A DNA stretch of 64,000 nt from Ectopseudomonas khazarica (lineage in GTDB: Bacteria; Pseudomonadota; Gammaproteobacteria; Pseudomonadales; Pseudomonadaceae). Where the stretch lies: contig NZ_SBHZ01000006.1 in the NCBI RefSeq assembly GCF_004521985.1, positions 248,001-312,000 on the forward strand, read 5' to 3'. Numbering within the stretch: position 1 is the stretch's first letter; every line of letters starts with the position of its first letter. The notes under the pieces are model-generated. The model had not been told where the DNA came from. It ran no database searches and saw only the letters and a list, made by a program, of their open reading frames with translations. Made by a program: the position numbers and the translations under genes. This document shows positions 1 to 7,486 of this stretch, in pieces.

Positions 1-60
1 ACCCTGCTGGGCTACATCCCCGGCATCGTGCATGCGGTGTACATCATCGCCAAGCGCTGA
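1..60 (+). CDS. Pmp3/YqaE-like small membrane protein, 3' end only
   Basis: Only the last 19 codons and a TGA are in the window. The peptide ends GYIPGIVHAVYIIAKR, which is the second hydrophobic hairpin and tail typical of the Pmp3/UPF0057 family of about 52-residue, two-helix inner-membrane proteolipids linked to membrane potential and salt stress. The 5' part lies outside, so length, start and promoter cannot be judged. It reads toward egtD, which is on the other strand. Confidence 0.7.
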   Translation, partial: TLLGYIPGIVHAVYIIAKR

Positions 61-96
61 GGGCCTGTTCCCGCCCGCAGCGATGCAAAGAGCGGA

Positions 97-126
97 GCCC
101 CTCTCTCGCCAGCGGGAGACGGGAGA
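97..126. repeat. REP-like palindromic element between the Pmp3 gene and egtD
   Basis: The sequence cccctctctcgccagcggga and the bases after it form an imperfect stem-loop. It nearly matches the perfect stem-loop at 45971-46000 inside the agt operon, differing at two positions. Two near-identical copies in intergenic DNA of the same window suggest a dispersed repeat family rather than a gene-specific terminator. It sits in the convergent gap and may also stop transcription. Confidence 0.5.
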
Positions 127-182
127 CGATCACGCCGCAGTTCCCCCAGCCCGCTCTCCGAAGTGGCTCGTCATTCGTTGCT

Positions 183-1145
183 TCACTCCCGCCGCAAGAA
201 ATGCACGCTGAACAGCTGCGCCGGGTCGCGCCACATCGCCGCCGAGGCGAAGCCACAGCTGCCGGCCAGATCGCGGAACCCGCTCGGCGTGTACTTGTAG
301 GAGTTCTCCGTGTGCAGGGTCTCGCCGGCAGCGAAGTCGAACACCCGGTCCTCGATCCTGACCTGTTGCGCCTGCCGGCTGATCAGGTGCATCTCGATGC
401 GCGACTCGGCCTCGTTGTAGAACGCCCTGTGCTGGAAACTGCTCGGGTCGATGTCGCTGTCCAGCTCGTTGCGGATGCGCTCGACCAGGTTGAGGTTGAA
501 CAGCGCGGTGACCCCGGCATGGTCGTTGTAGGCGCGCTCCAGTACCTGACGGTCCTTGACCAGATCCACGCCGATCAGCAGACCACTGCCGGCCGGCAGC
601 GCCTGGTGCAGATTGCGCAGGAAGGCGCGCGCCTGGTCCGGGTCGAAGTTGCCGATGCTGGAGCCCGGGAAGAAGGCCAGCGGGCGTTGCCCCAGCGCAT
701 CGCCGGGGAGCTTCAGCGGACGGCTGAAGTCGGCGCACAGGGCGTGCACATCGAGCCAGCGATAGTCGCTGGCCAGGCGGCGGGTGCTGGCCTGCAGGAA
801 CTCGCGGGAGATATCGATGCCCAGGTAGCGCGCCGGGCGCAGGGCTTCGAGCAACAGGCGGATCTTGCGGCTGGCGCCACTGCCCAGTTCGACGAGGCTG
901 GCGTTGCGCCCGGCCAGCGCGGCGATGTCCTGCGCGGCCAGGCGCAGGATGGTCTCCTCGGTGCGCGTCGGGTAGTACTCCGGCTGCTGGCAGATCAGTT
1001 CGAACAACTGCGAGCCACGGTGATCGTAGAAAAACTTCGGCGACATCGTTTTCGGCCAGGCCGCGAAGCCGCGCAATGCCTCGTCGCGCAACGCCTCCTG
1101 TTCCGGGCTCAGGGATCGTTCGTTGCTACGCAGTGCCAGTGCCAT
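183..1145 (-). CDS. egtD: L-histidine N-alpha-methyltransferase (ergothioneine pathway)
   Basis: The 320-residue protein is the EgtD type of SAM-dependent methyltransferase that trimethylates histidine to hercynine in the cytoplasm. Visible motifs are SPKFFYDHRGSQLFE near the N terminus, the SAM-binding segment ELGSGASRKIRLLLEA followed by YLGIDIS, and FFPGSSIGNF. Length matches the family (about 320). The start at 1145 is chosen over in-frame upstream codons because AAGGAG lies 8 bases ahead and the reading frame then begins 2 bases after the egtB stop, so the two genes are one transcript. EgtB precedes it and uses its product. EgtA, EgtC and EgtE homologues are not in the window. Confidence 0.93.
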   Translation of the reverse strand: MALALRSNERSLSPEQEALRDEALRGFAAWPKTMSPKFFYDHRGSQLFELICQQPEYYPTRTEETILRLAAQDIAALAGRNASLVELGSGASRKIRLLLEALRPARYLGIDISREFLQASTRRLASDYRWLDVHALCADFSRPLKLPGDALGQRPLAFFPGSSIGNFDPDQARAFLRNLHQALPAGSGLLIGVDLVKDRQVLERAYNDHAGVTALFNLNLVERIRNELDSDIDPSSFQHRAFYNEAESRIEMHLISRQAQQVRIEDRVFDFAAGETLHTENSYKYTPSGFRDLAGSCGFASAAMWRDPAQLFSVHFLRRE

Positions 1146-1147
1146 GC

Positions 1148-2431
1148 TCAAAGCTCCTTGGCCAGGCGCAGGCCGGAGAACTGCCAGCGCATCGTGGGGT
1201 AGAAGAAGTTGCGATAGGTGGGGCGAACGTGGTCTTCGGGGGTGGCGCAACTGCCGCCGCGCAACACCATCTGCCCGGACATGAACTTGCCGTTGTACTC
1301 ACCCAGGCTGCCGCCCAGCGGACGAAAGCCGGGGTAGGGCCGGTAGGCGCTGGCGGTCCATTCCCAGACATCGCCGTAGAGCTGCTGCAGGCCTTCGCCC
1401 GCGCCAGCGGCCACCGGCTGCAGGTGATCGTTCTCGACGAAGTTGCCCCGCAGCTGCTCGTCCTGCGCGGCGACTTCCCATTCCTCTTCACGTGGCAGGC
1501 GCGCCTGCGCCCAGGTGGCGAAGGCCTCGGCCTCGAAGTAACTCAGGTGACACACCGGTGCGGCGAGATCCAGCTCGCGCGGGCCGCCCAGGGTCAGCTC
1601 CAGCCAGCCGTCACCCTCGCGCAGCCAGTACAGCGGCGCCTGCCAGCCGGCGCGCTGGATATGGTCCCAGCCATCCGCCAGCCACAGCGCGGTGCTGCGA
1701 TACCCGCCGGCGCGGATGAACTCGAGGTACTCGCCATTGCTCACCGGCCGGCTGGCCAGCTGGAAGTCGTCGACGAACACCCGATGGCGCGGCCGCTCGC
1801 AATCGAAGGCGAAACCCTCGCCGGCATGCCCGACATGCCGCAGCCCGGCGGGAAAGTGCAGCCACTGCAGTTCGCCGGCTGTGGCAGCGCCGGGCTTGAG
1901 GTCGTCACGATAAACCGGGCGCAGCGGGTTCTGCGCCAGGATGTGCTTGATGTCCATCAACAGCAGCTCCTGATGCTGCTGCTCGTGCTCCAGCCCCAGC
2001 TCGATACGCTGCAGAATCTCGTCGGCCAGCTCGCCGCTCTGCCGGGTCAGCAACTGCGCCATGGCCAGGTCGACATGGCTGCGATAGGCATACACCTCGC
2101 TCACCGTCGGCCGCGACAACAGCCCGCGCCGCGCCCGCTCGAAGGGCGTGCCGTGGGTCTGGTAGTAGGAATTGAACAGGTGGTCGTAGCGCTCATCCAG
2201 CGGACGATAGCTAGGCAGGAAGGGCCGCAGCACGAAAGCCTCGAAGAACCAGGTGACATGCGCCAGATGCCACTTCGGCGGGCTGACGTCCGGCATGCTC
2301 TGGATCACATAGTCCTCGCGCTCCAGCGGCTCGCAGAGTCGCTCGCTGGCGGCGCGCACCCGCTGATAACGCTGCCATAGTCGTTCGAGGTGAAGGTGTG
2401 CAGCGTCGATCCTGCTGGCGCGGTTTGGCAT
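1148..2431 (-). CDS. egtB: Hercynine oxygenase / sulfoxide synthase EgtB
   Basis: This 427-residue non-haem iron enzyme joins hercynine to a thiol donor (cysteine or gamma-glutamylcysteine) with O2. The N-terminal DinB-like helical domain carries WHLAH (His55, His58) and HEQQH (His149, His153), the three-histidine iron site region. From about residue 175 a formylglycine-generating-enzyme (FGE-sulfatase) domain follows, with PRHRVFVDDFQLASRPVSNGEY, GDVWEWTASAYRPYPGF and VLRGGSCATPEDHVRPTYRNF. An AAGGA lies about 7 bases upstream of the ATG. It is the first gene of egtB-egtD. The thiol donor cannot be read from sequence by eye; absence of egtA nearby leaves cysteine possible. Confidence 0.93.
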   Translation of the reverse strand: MPNRASRIDAAHLHLERLWQRYQRVRAASERLCEPLEREDYVIQSMPDVSPPKWHLAHVTWFFEAFVLRPFLPSYRPLDERYDHLFNSYYQTHGTPFERARRGLLSRPTVSEVYAYRSHVDLAMAQLLTRQSGELADEILQRIELGLEHEQQHQELLLMDIKHILAQNPLRPVYRDDLKPGAATAGELQWLHFPAGLRHVGHAGEGFAFDCERPRHRVFVDDFQLASRPVSNGEYLEFIRAGGYRSTALWLADGWDHIQRAGWQAPLYWLREGDGWLELTLGGPRELDLAAPVCHLSYFEAEAFATWAQARLPREEEWEVAAQDEQLRGNFVENDHLQPVAAGAGEGLQQLYGDVWEWTASAYRPYPGFRPLGGSLGEYNGKFMSGQMVLRGGSCATPEDHVRPTYRNFFYPTMRWQFSGLRLAKEL

Positions 2432-2858
2432 GTCGCGCGTCCTTTGCTGGCGTCGCGGAGGCGACGGTTCTTAGAGCCGACCGGGCGAACAGGGCAAAGG
2501 TTCCGGCAAAAGCATGACGTTCGGATGACAGGTCGCCGAGGCCTGTGGGTATTGGCCTTGCGAGAGTCTGGAGGCAGCGCCAATCACGTCAGCACCGCCA
2601 GTGCACTGGTCATGTACAAGAGCCTTGGCCGTAGGTGCCCGGCCACGCCGGACTTTTCCTGTATAGGTCACGCTCCATCGATCTGCCAGTCGATCGCTCA
2701 GATCAGCTCTGGCATGGCTCAACCTCTGTCCTGAACCTGACCAGGGCTCTAAAGAGCGTTTTCGTGATTAAGCACGTTGCTCGCTGTTGTGAGTATTCGG
2801 AGCGGTCGGGCGATGGCAAGATTCGCTCTGACACCGGCCTGCTGGTTCTCCCTGATTC
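2432..2858. other. Intergenic region upstream of egtB and the 95-residue protein gene
   Basis: About 430 bases separate the divergent egtB and the small gene at 2859. Short reading frames on both strands here show no family features or good ribosome sites. It should hold the promoters of both flanking genes, but I see no convincing -35/-10 pair. Base composition begins to fall toward the right-hand side, foreshadowing the accessory region. Confidence 0.5.
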
Positions 2859-3146
2859 ATGAAAAAATTGATCACATTAGTCATTCTTGGCCTACTTGCC
2901 GTGCTCTATATCGGCTATTACGAGTCACTGGGTGATGCGGAAGTGAACAAGGTGTTCTTCATCAAGAAGTCCCCCACTCTGCAGATCAAGCTCAGACACC
3001 TGTTCGCTAACGACGCTGACGATACTCCCTTGGAGAAGCTGACATCCGAGCAGCGTAAGCAGGTAATTGATTACTGCAAATATCGTCTTGGAATTGAGAC
3101 CGCGCTGAACAACCAAGACGAATTGGAGATGTGTAAGCAGCGGTAA
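2859..3146 (+). CDS. Small membrane-anchored or exported protein of unknown function
   Basis: The 95-residue protein starts MKKLITLVILGLLAVLYIGYY, an uncleaved anchor or signal peptide of about 20 residues, followed by a polar, charged domain with two cysteines (in DYCKYRLGI and EMCKQR). The cysteines could form a disulfide if the domain faces the periplasm. I do not recognise the family. The ribosome site is weak. It is followed by an AT-leaning stretch without genes and may be the chromosomal edge of the accessory region or cargo. The hydrophobic start plus sensible amino-acid composition argue it is a real gene. Confidence 0.6.
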   Translation: MKKLITLVILGLLAVLYIGYYESLGDAEVNKVFFIKKSPTLQIKLRHLFANDADDTPLEKLTSEQRKQVIDYCKYRLGIETALNNQDELEMCKQR

Positions 3147-3341
3147 CCAGCGGCGAGGCGGGTTATGAGTGAGATGTAGAAAAAAATCATCTTCCCTCTA
3201 CGCATTTTGTGAGCCGAATTGTTCCGTGCATTTGGCATGCACCGTTTCTGTGTGGAGCTTTAGAATTTCAAGGTGCGACCAACAGGCGAGTATGGCGTTG
3301 TATCAAAACGTACCGACACTTTACGGCTGGCTGTAAACGAA

Positions 3342-3415
3342 AACGCCACGCAATGCACGGCTTTGAATACGGTGGGATCACACGGATTCGAGCCGTGGAC
3401 CAAAGGATTATGAGT
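3342..3415 (-). pseudogene. Degenerate copy of tRNA(CAT) 3' half and its terminator (probable attachment-site remnant)
   Basis: Bases 3372-3415 match 9408-9451, the 3' half of the intact tRNA (T arm, variable region, part of the anticodon arm), at 40 of 44 positions on the same strand. The match extends leftward into the hairpin that follows the tRNA: aaaacgccacgcaatgcacg here against aaagccgcgcagtgcgcggc there. The 5' half of the tRNA is missing, so it cannot make a functional tRNA. A truncated tRNA 3' end as a direct repeat about 6 kb from the intact gene is the usual footprint of a site-specific integrated element. No integrase remains between them. Confidence 0.75.
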
Positions 3416-3955
3416 TGCCTCGAAACGCTTCAAGGCCAGTAAAACCGTGAGTAGTTTCGTGCAAGTAAAATAAGCTGAAGGTAGCGTCTTTACTGGGATT
3501 GAGCGAAATTTTGCGAAACCTGCAAAAGCTGGTCACTGTACCGCCAGCGTACTGTTTTTTGTACCGCGAAACGGTCGCGGCCCAGTCTCCTCATGCTGTT
3601 GGCTGATAATAGCGTGAGATCTATCAACTGGCATCGCTTTTGTCTTGAGCCGCCGGCCATGGTCGCCCTGATCATGTAGTGTGAAGATGATTTCATCGGT
3701 TTCAAAGACAGCAGCATCCTAGGAGCGTGCAGGCAAGTCCAAGTCACCCATGACTCATGTGATCGATAGATCTAGCTCAAGGCCTCCAGCCGGGATCATC
3801 CCTGTAAGGCTGTACACAGAGCTCATAGGCTCCACGCTCGGATGCTGGCTCAGGACCTTTCGTACGCACCGCCGAGCCATGCTTTAGGTCCAGAAATTAT
3901 GATGACTGCTGCTGTCTTGCCCTGCGGGCTGGGTGAGCGGAACCCCACCACAGTC

Positions 3956-3985
3956 TTGCAAAGGTGGTACTACGTTAGGTACAAT
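3956..3985 (+). promoter_or_regulatory. Putative yefM-yoeB promoter with YefM-type operator
   Basis: A -35-like TTGCAA (3956-3961) and a -10-like TACAAT (3980-3985) are 18 bases apart. Overlapping the spacer and -10 are two GGTAC hexamer cores whose GTAC centres (3967-3970 and 3979-3982) are exactly 12 bp apart. The E. coli YefM-YoeB operator uses TGTACA cores spaced 12 bp centre to centre next to the promoter, so this arrangement supports autoregulation by the antitoxin or complex. A second, 11-bp-spaced GTAC pair lies at 4858-4872 downstream of the operon. Confidence 0.5.
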
Positions 3986-4108
3986 CTTCGGCGTCGAGAG
4001 GCTGTGCCTCCGATACCGCGCAGTGCGCGGTTGTAAAACGATCACAAGCTGTGCTTGTGAATCTTGAATAATCAGGGCGAGACGCGACGTCCCGCAAGGA
4101 TTGATGAA

Positions 4109-4387
4109 ATGCACGTACTGACTTTTAGCCAGGCGCGAGCCGGTCTGAAGCAGACAATGGATGATGTGTGCCGGGATCACGAGCCGGCCGTAATAACGCG
4201 TCAGCGTGGCGAACCTGTGGTGATGATCTCTCTGGATGATTACAACGGGATGCGTGAGACCATGTACCTACTGGGCTCGACAAAGAACGCCAGCCGCCTT
4301 CGCGACTCCATTGCTCAGCTCCGCGCCGGTAAGGCCGTTACTAGGGAGCTGACAATTAATGAGCACGAAGAAGCAGAACAAGACTAA
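4109..4387 (+). CDS. yefM: YefM/Phd-type antitoxin
   Basis: The 92-residue protein begins MHVLTFSQARAGLKQTMDDV, the standard N-terminal dimerisation and DNA-binding start of the Phd/YefM family (compare E. coli YefM, which also has SQARQNLSATM-like residues), followed by ITRQRGEPVVMISLDDYNGMRETMYLL. The start at 4109 has AAGGA 8 bases upstream; an in-frame ATG 45 bases earlier has no such site. The acidic, flexible C terminus would wrap the toxin. The stop lies 29 bases inside yoeB, so the pair is translationally coupled. It neutralises YoeB and represses the shared promoter. Confidence 0.93.
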   Translation: MHVLTFSQARAGLKQTMDDVCRDHEPAVITRQRGEPVVMISLDDYNGMRETMYLLGSTKNASRLRDSIAQLRAGKAVTRELTINEHEEAEQD

Positions 4388-4655
4388 CGCCCGCGCTTTT
4401 CAGATCGCGTTTTCCGATAACGGCTGGGATGACTACCAGCACTGGAAAACGAGCGATAGCCGTATCTCCAAAAAAGTAGACGCCCTGATAAAGGAATGTC
4501 TACGTACCCCCTACGAAGGCACCGGAAAACCCGAAGCTCTGAAAGGCGATCTCAGCGGGTTTTGGTCGCGTCGTATCACTCATGAGCATCGCCTGGTCTA
4601 CCTCTACGAGGATGGGCAGCTTTATGTACTGCAGTGCCGCTACCACTACGACTGA
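4359..4655 (+). CDS. yoeB: YoeB-type mRNA interferase toxin
   Basis: The 98-residue protein is a RelE-fold, ribosome-dependent endoribonuclease. The segments DDYQHWKTSDSRISKKVDAL, RTPYEGTGKPEALKGDLSGF and the end WSRRITHEHRLVYLYEDG...CRYHYD align closely with E. coli YoeB. Residues matching the catalytic set (Glu46, Arg65, His83, Tyr84 in E. coli) are Glu59, Arg78, His96 and Tyr97, so it should be active. It has about 13 extra residues at the N terminus compared with E. coli, rich in Lys and Asn. GGGAG lies about 9 bases before the ATG, and the gene overlaps yefM by 29 bases. In this setting it probably stabilises the island. Confidence 0.95.
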   Translation: MSTKKQNKTNARAFQIAFSDNGWDDYQHWKTSDSRISKKVDALIKECLRTPYEGTGKPEALKGDLSGFWSRRITHEHRLVYLYEDGQLYVLQCRYHYD

Positions 4656-5016
4656 GCGGGGAGCTCGGCCTCTTTCTACGGCGTGTTGAATCCTGGCGCC
4701 GTGAATCTCTCCTGGGGAGGGATCAAGCCGCGCCGCAGTGGGCTGATACATGCCCCGATAGTGGTTGACCTTGCGTGGAGTGCCCAGATACCAAGCTATG
4801 GCTAAGTAACGGCGGGGGCACTTACTCAGCATCAGCGAGCCATTCGCTCACAGCTCCGTACGTTGTCGGTACAAGCTAGCATCGCCGCACACATAGCGCT
4901 CCGGAGCCAAGGTATAACCTACAGACGCGTCACAAGTAGATGATGAGTTTTTTAAAAGCTGTAAATCAGTGAAGTCGTAAGTGGGTTAGAGGTGGTGGTA
5001 TATCAAATAAATAAAA
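4656..5016. other. Intergenic region between yoeB and the helicase gene (convergent)
   Basis: About 360 bases without a supportable gene. The only structures noticed are a second GTAC pair (4858-4861 and 4869-4872, spaced 11 bp) resembling the operator in front of yefM, and the left arm of the dyad at 5000-5027 that closes the helicase gene. Base composition switches here from mixed to clearly AT-rich. Confidence 0.5.
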
Positions 5017-5027
5017 TTATTTGATAT
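5000..5027 (-). terminator. Perfect 11-bp dyad at the 3' end of the helicase gene
   Basis: ATATCAAATAA (5000-5010) and its exact reverse complement (5017-5027) flank a 6-base A/T loop. The right arm contains the last codons and the TAA stop of the helicase. The stem is AT-only, so it is a weaker terminator than usual but is the only structure at this convergent end. It could alternatively be a protein-binding site or an end of inserted DNA. Confidence 0.4.
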
Positions 5028-7485
5028 TTATATATTTGCTTATCTCGAACTGAGCCAGGTCGTCTTGTGATTTTATATATTTGGAGAAATCGCTGTTGTA
5101 GTTTACTGTGCCAAGTTCATCTATCGATATGTTGTCTATCTGTTTGTCTCGCTCCAGTTTGTTTATTAATGCGCCACTGATTCCGATTTTTACAAGCTCT
5201 GTGTTTGATTTTTTGGTTGTTCCGTATATGTGTAAGTTATATTCGTTGTCTGTAATAAGATTTAGGTCATGAAGGACGTTTACGTACTCATTAAGCCTGT
5301 AGGAAACAAAGTCGCTTTCGATTTTTATTTTTACCAAGGCAAGGTTTACTAGTTCTTTGTCTGTCTTTTTTGAAAGATCTATGTATGCATTGCTTCCGTA
5401 AGCACCAGTAACAGAGCTTTTGGCTATTTCACCATAAGACACTCCAATGTAGAACTCTCTTCCGCTATCAGTATATTTTATGCTGTGAAAATACCCTACG
5501 GTTTCAGATATGTGTTCTTTGAGATTCAGGCGATGGAGGTTTCTTGTAAATAGCCTGTAAAAATCTCTAGCTTTGGGATGCTGGAGGCGAAGAAATGCCG
5601 CGTCTGAAATCTCATGCTCTAGCGCTTTAATAAAATATAGGTAAATTTTATCAATTACGTCAGCCTCCATCCATTCAGCGCTTGTGGATACTGTGTCGAT
5701 ACGCTTTTCGAGTACATCAAAAACGTTTTCAGTATTACTATAAGCAGAGGATATTCCTGACTCCATAAGTGCCTGTTTAACTTTAGTTGATTCGTCGTAA
5801 TCACTATTTATCAAGAAGTTCTCTCTGTCTTGAATCTCTGTGAGTTGACTTATTTTTCTTTCCAGAGATTCGATTCCTTCCTGATCCTCACTTTCTCTGA
5901 GCTTTTCTAATTTCTTATTAAAGCTAGTTGGATCAAAATTTAAAAGCAAAGGGTTATTTATTTCATCTTTGAATGTGTTGTTTTTCAGTAGCTTGATTTG
6001 ATTCTCCATCTTTCCGCCTTTTCGATTGAACTCGTCAGAGTTAACGAAGTGCACAGGCGGGAGAAGCTTGTCGAGAGATTTTCTCGTATCATCAAACACC
6101 TGATTCAGCCTGTTTACCCTGCCAATCAAATTGGTTAAAGATCTCCCGTCCAGTTTGTGTGTGTTCAAAATAAACAAACTGTCAATTGGCAGGTTTACCC
6201 CCTCCAGTATCACAGAGTTCGCAACCATGAACCGCAATTCGTGTACTTGTGAGAATTTATATTCCAAATATTCTTTTATCAGGTCGGGGAGCTTTCCATG
6301 CAAATAAACTAGACCTTTCTTTATGTGCTCTACACAATAAAAATCACTGTGAACATTGTTCGAAATAATCTGCGATAGCTCATCAAGTGCGCTTGACTCT
6401 ATAGCTGGCAGCTCTTTACTTACTAGATTTGACAGCTCTTCAACTCGTTTAGGGGCTCTGAGGTATAGGAAGTTCTTTTCTTTCTTGTTTTTTATTATGT
6501 ATTGGGTGAAGCTTGATTCCTTTCCTGAGAGATAGAATTCATTTAAAAATCTATTATATGAGAGGGTGTCCCCATTTGTTCTGTACTCATAGATGTCAGG
6601 CTCTTTAATGTTGCTTGCTATGCGTCGCTCAAAAAAAACCTGGGCCTCGTCTGTTTTTAGATTGTCAGTTTCTGAGATTAACGGCGATAAGTAATAATTT
6701 TTTGATTCGGGGTTTCGCAGCCTGTTCCTACGAATTAATCTTGTTAATAGAATGCTTCTTCCATCCATTTCGAATAAGTTGTGAGCCTCGTCAATTATCA
6801 GCAGGTCAAAAGAAATGGATCTGTCTTTTAATAATCTAAGGGCGCGCTCTTGTGTGAAAATAGATATGAACTCATCTGCCCCATCATGCATTTCGTCGTG
6901 AAATATTATATGGCGCTGCGGGAAGTTGCTCTTGATCAGTCTGTAGGTTTGAATAAGTAGCGATTTTGTAGGGACGATGATCGCTGTTCTCTTTGGTGTG
7001 CGAGCATTTATTATGTCTACGATTAATGTGCTTTTTCCAAAGGAGGTCGGTGCTATGTAGCAGTTCTCTTTGCTATCGCTTTCAATTATCTGCGATTTGT
7101 ATTTTTTTTGTTCGTAAGTCTCGGTAATGCCATTGGATTTAAATTTTTCAAGTTGATATTCTAAAGAGAAACTTGTGCTGGCGAAGCCTTTGGTTAGGTT
7201 GTTTTTTACTATGTATTGAGCTATTGGGTATAGCCCAAAATTTGAACTGGTATCTAGTAGAGGTTCATAATATTCGTTATTGACAGCGCTTTTCAGGACT
7301 ATGTAATAAGCGATCTCAAAGAAAGGTGATTTTCTCTTGTCGCCACTATATTCGTTCAGGAATACTATTGCGCAACTTAAAATGAACTCCAATTCAGGGT
7401 TGTTGAGTTTTATGTTTAGGGAGTTCTTTCTCATCGTTTCCGCGAATAGCTCACACTCTCTTAATCCAGTCAGATTAATTGCCAT
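5017..7485 (-). CDS. Ski2-like superfamily 2 DEAH helicase, partner of the adjacent nuclease (Hachiman/AbpAB-like)
   Basis: The 822-residue protein has a full SF2 helicase core: motif I APTSFGKS (145-152), motif Ia VPTKSLL (171-177), motif II DEAH (232-235), motif III-like SPLISET (267-273), a Ski2-style segment KKGLVYLHGKLP (389-400), motif V ANSVILEGVNLP (422-433) and motif VI NLIGRVNR (452-459). The last 350 residues are charged, helical and unassigned. Its ATG is one base after the upstream nuclease stop, so the two are co-translated. Sampled 60-base lines are about 35-38% GC, far below the neighbours, so it was acquired horizontally. Nuclease-helicase pairs of these sizes are the Hachiman (HamA-HamB) and AbpA-AbpB anti-phage systems; family membership is inferred from architecture. 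Confidence 0.75.
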   Translation of the reverse strand: MAINLTGLRECELFAETMRKNSLNIKLNNPELEFILSCAIVFLNEYSGDKRKSPFFEIAYYIVLKSAVNNEYYEPLLDTSSNFGLYPIAQYIVKNNLTKGFASTSFSLEYQLEKFKSNGITETYEQKKYKSQIIESDSKENCYIAPTSFGKSTLIVDIINARTPKRTAIIVPTKSLLIQTYRLIKSNFPQRHIIFHDEMHDGADEFISIFTQERALRLLKDRSISFDLLIIDEAHNLFEMDGRSILLTRLIRRNRLRNPESKNYYLSPLISETDNLKTDEAQVFFERRIASNIKEPDIYEYRTNGDTLSYNRFLNEFYLSGKESSFTQYIIKNKKEKNFLYLRAPKRVEELSNLVSKELPAIESSALDELSQIISNNVHSDFYCVEHIKKGLVYLHGKLPDLIKEYLEYKFSQVHELRFMVANSVILEGVNLPIDSLFILNTHKLDGRSLTNLIGRVNRLNQVFDDTRKSLDKLLPPVHFVNSDEFNRKGGKMENQIKLLKNNTFKDEINNPLLLNFDPTSFNKKLEKLRESEDQEGIESLERKISQLTEIQDRENFLINSDYDESTKVKQALMESGISSAYSNTENVFDVLEKRIDTVSTSAEWMEADVIDKIYLYFIKALEHEISDAAFLRLQHPKARDFYRLFTRNLHRLNLKEHISETVGYFHSIKYTDSGREFYIGVSYGEIAKSSVTGAYGSNAYIDLSKKTDKELVNLALVKIKIESDFVSYRLNEYVNVLHDLNLITDNEYNLHIYGTTKKSNTELVKIGISGALINKLERDKQIDNISIDELGTVNYNSDFSKYIKSQDDLAQFEISKYINIK

Positions 7486-7486
7486 G

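Larger units (their letters stand above)
3147..4108. other. Gene-poor stretch with tRNA remnant and toxin-antitoxin control region
   Basis: Nearly 1 kb without a convincing gene. The reading frames present are short and without family features. It holds the degenerate tRNA/terminator copy (3342-3415), and at its right end the putative promoter and operator of the YefM-YoeB pair (3956-3985) followed by a short hairpin near 4016-4032. The rest, about 3420-3950, looks like decayed DNA; one frame on the minus strand (3490-3747) could be a fossil of a mobile-element gene but shows no motif I can name. Confidence 0.5.

Noticed and set aside
201..1202. Plus-strand frame opposite egtD
   Set aside because: EgtD and EgtB are clear on the minus strand with a shared ribosome-site arrangement.
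3342..3415. Second functional tRNA gene
   Set aside because: The 5' half (acceptor 5' strand and D arm) is missing and the acceptor 3' strand has two changes, so no cloverleaf can form.
3490..3747. Minus-strand 85-codon frame in the accessory region, possible transposase fossil
   Set aside because: No recognisable motif, no ribosome site, composition not gene-like; only noted as part of the gene-poor stretch.
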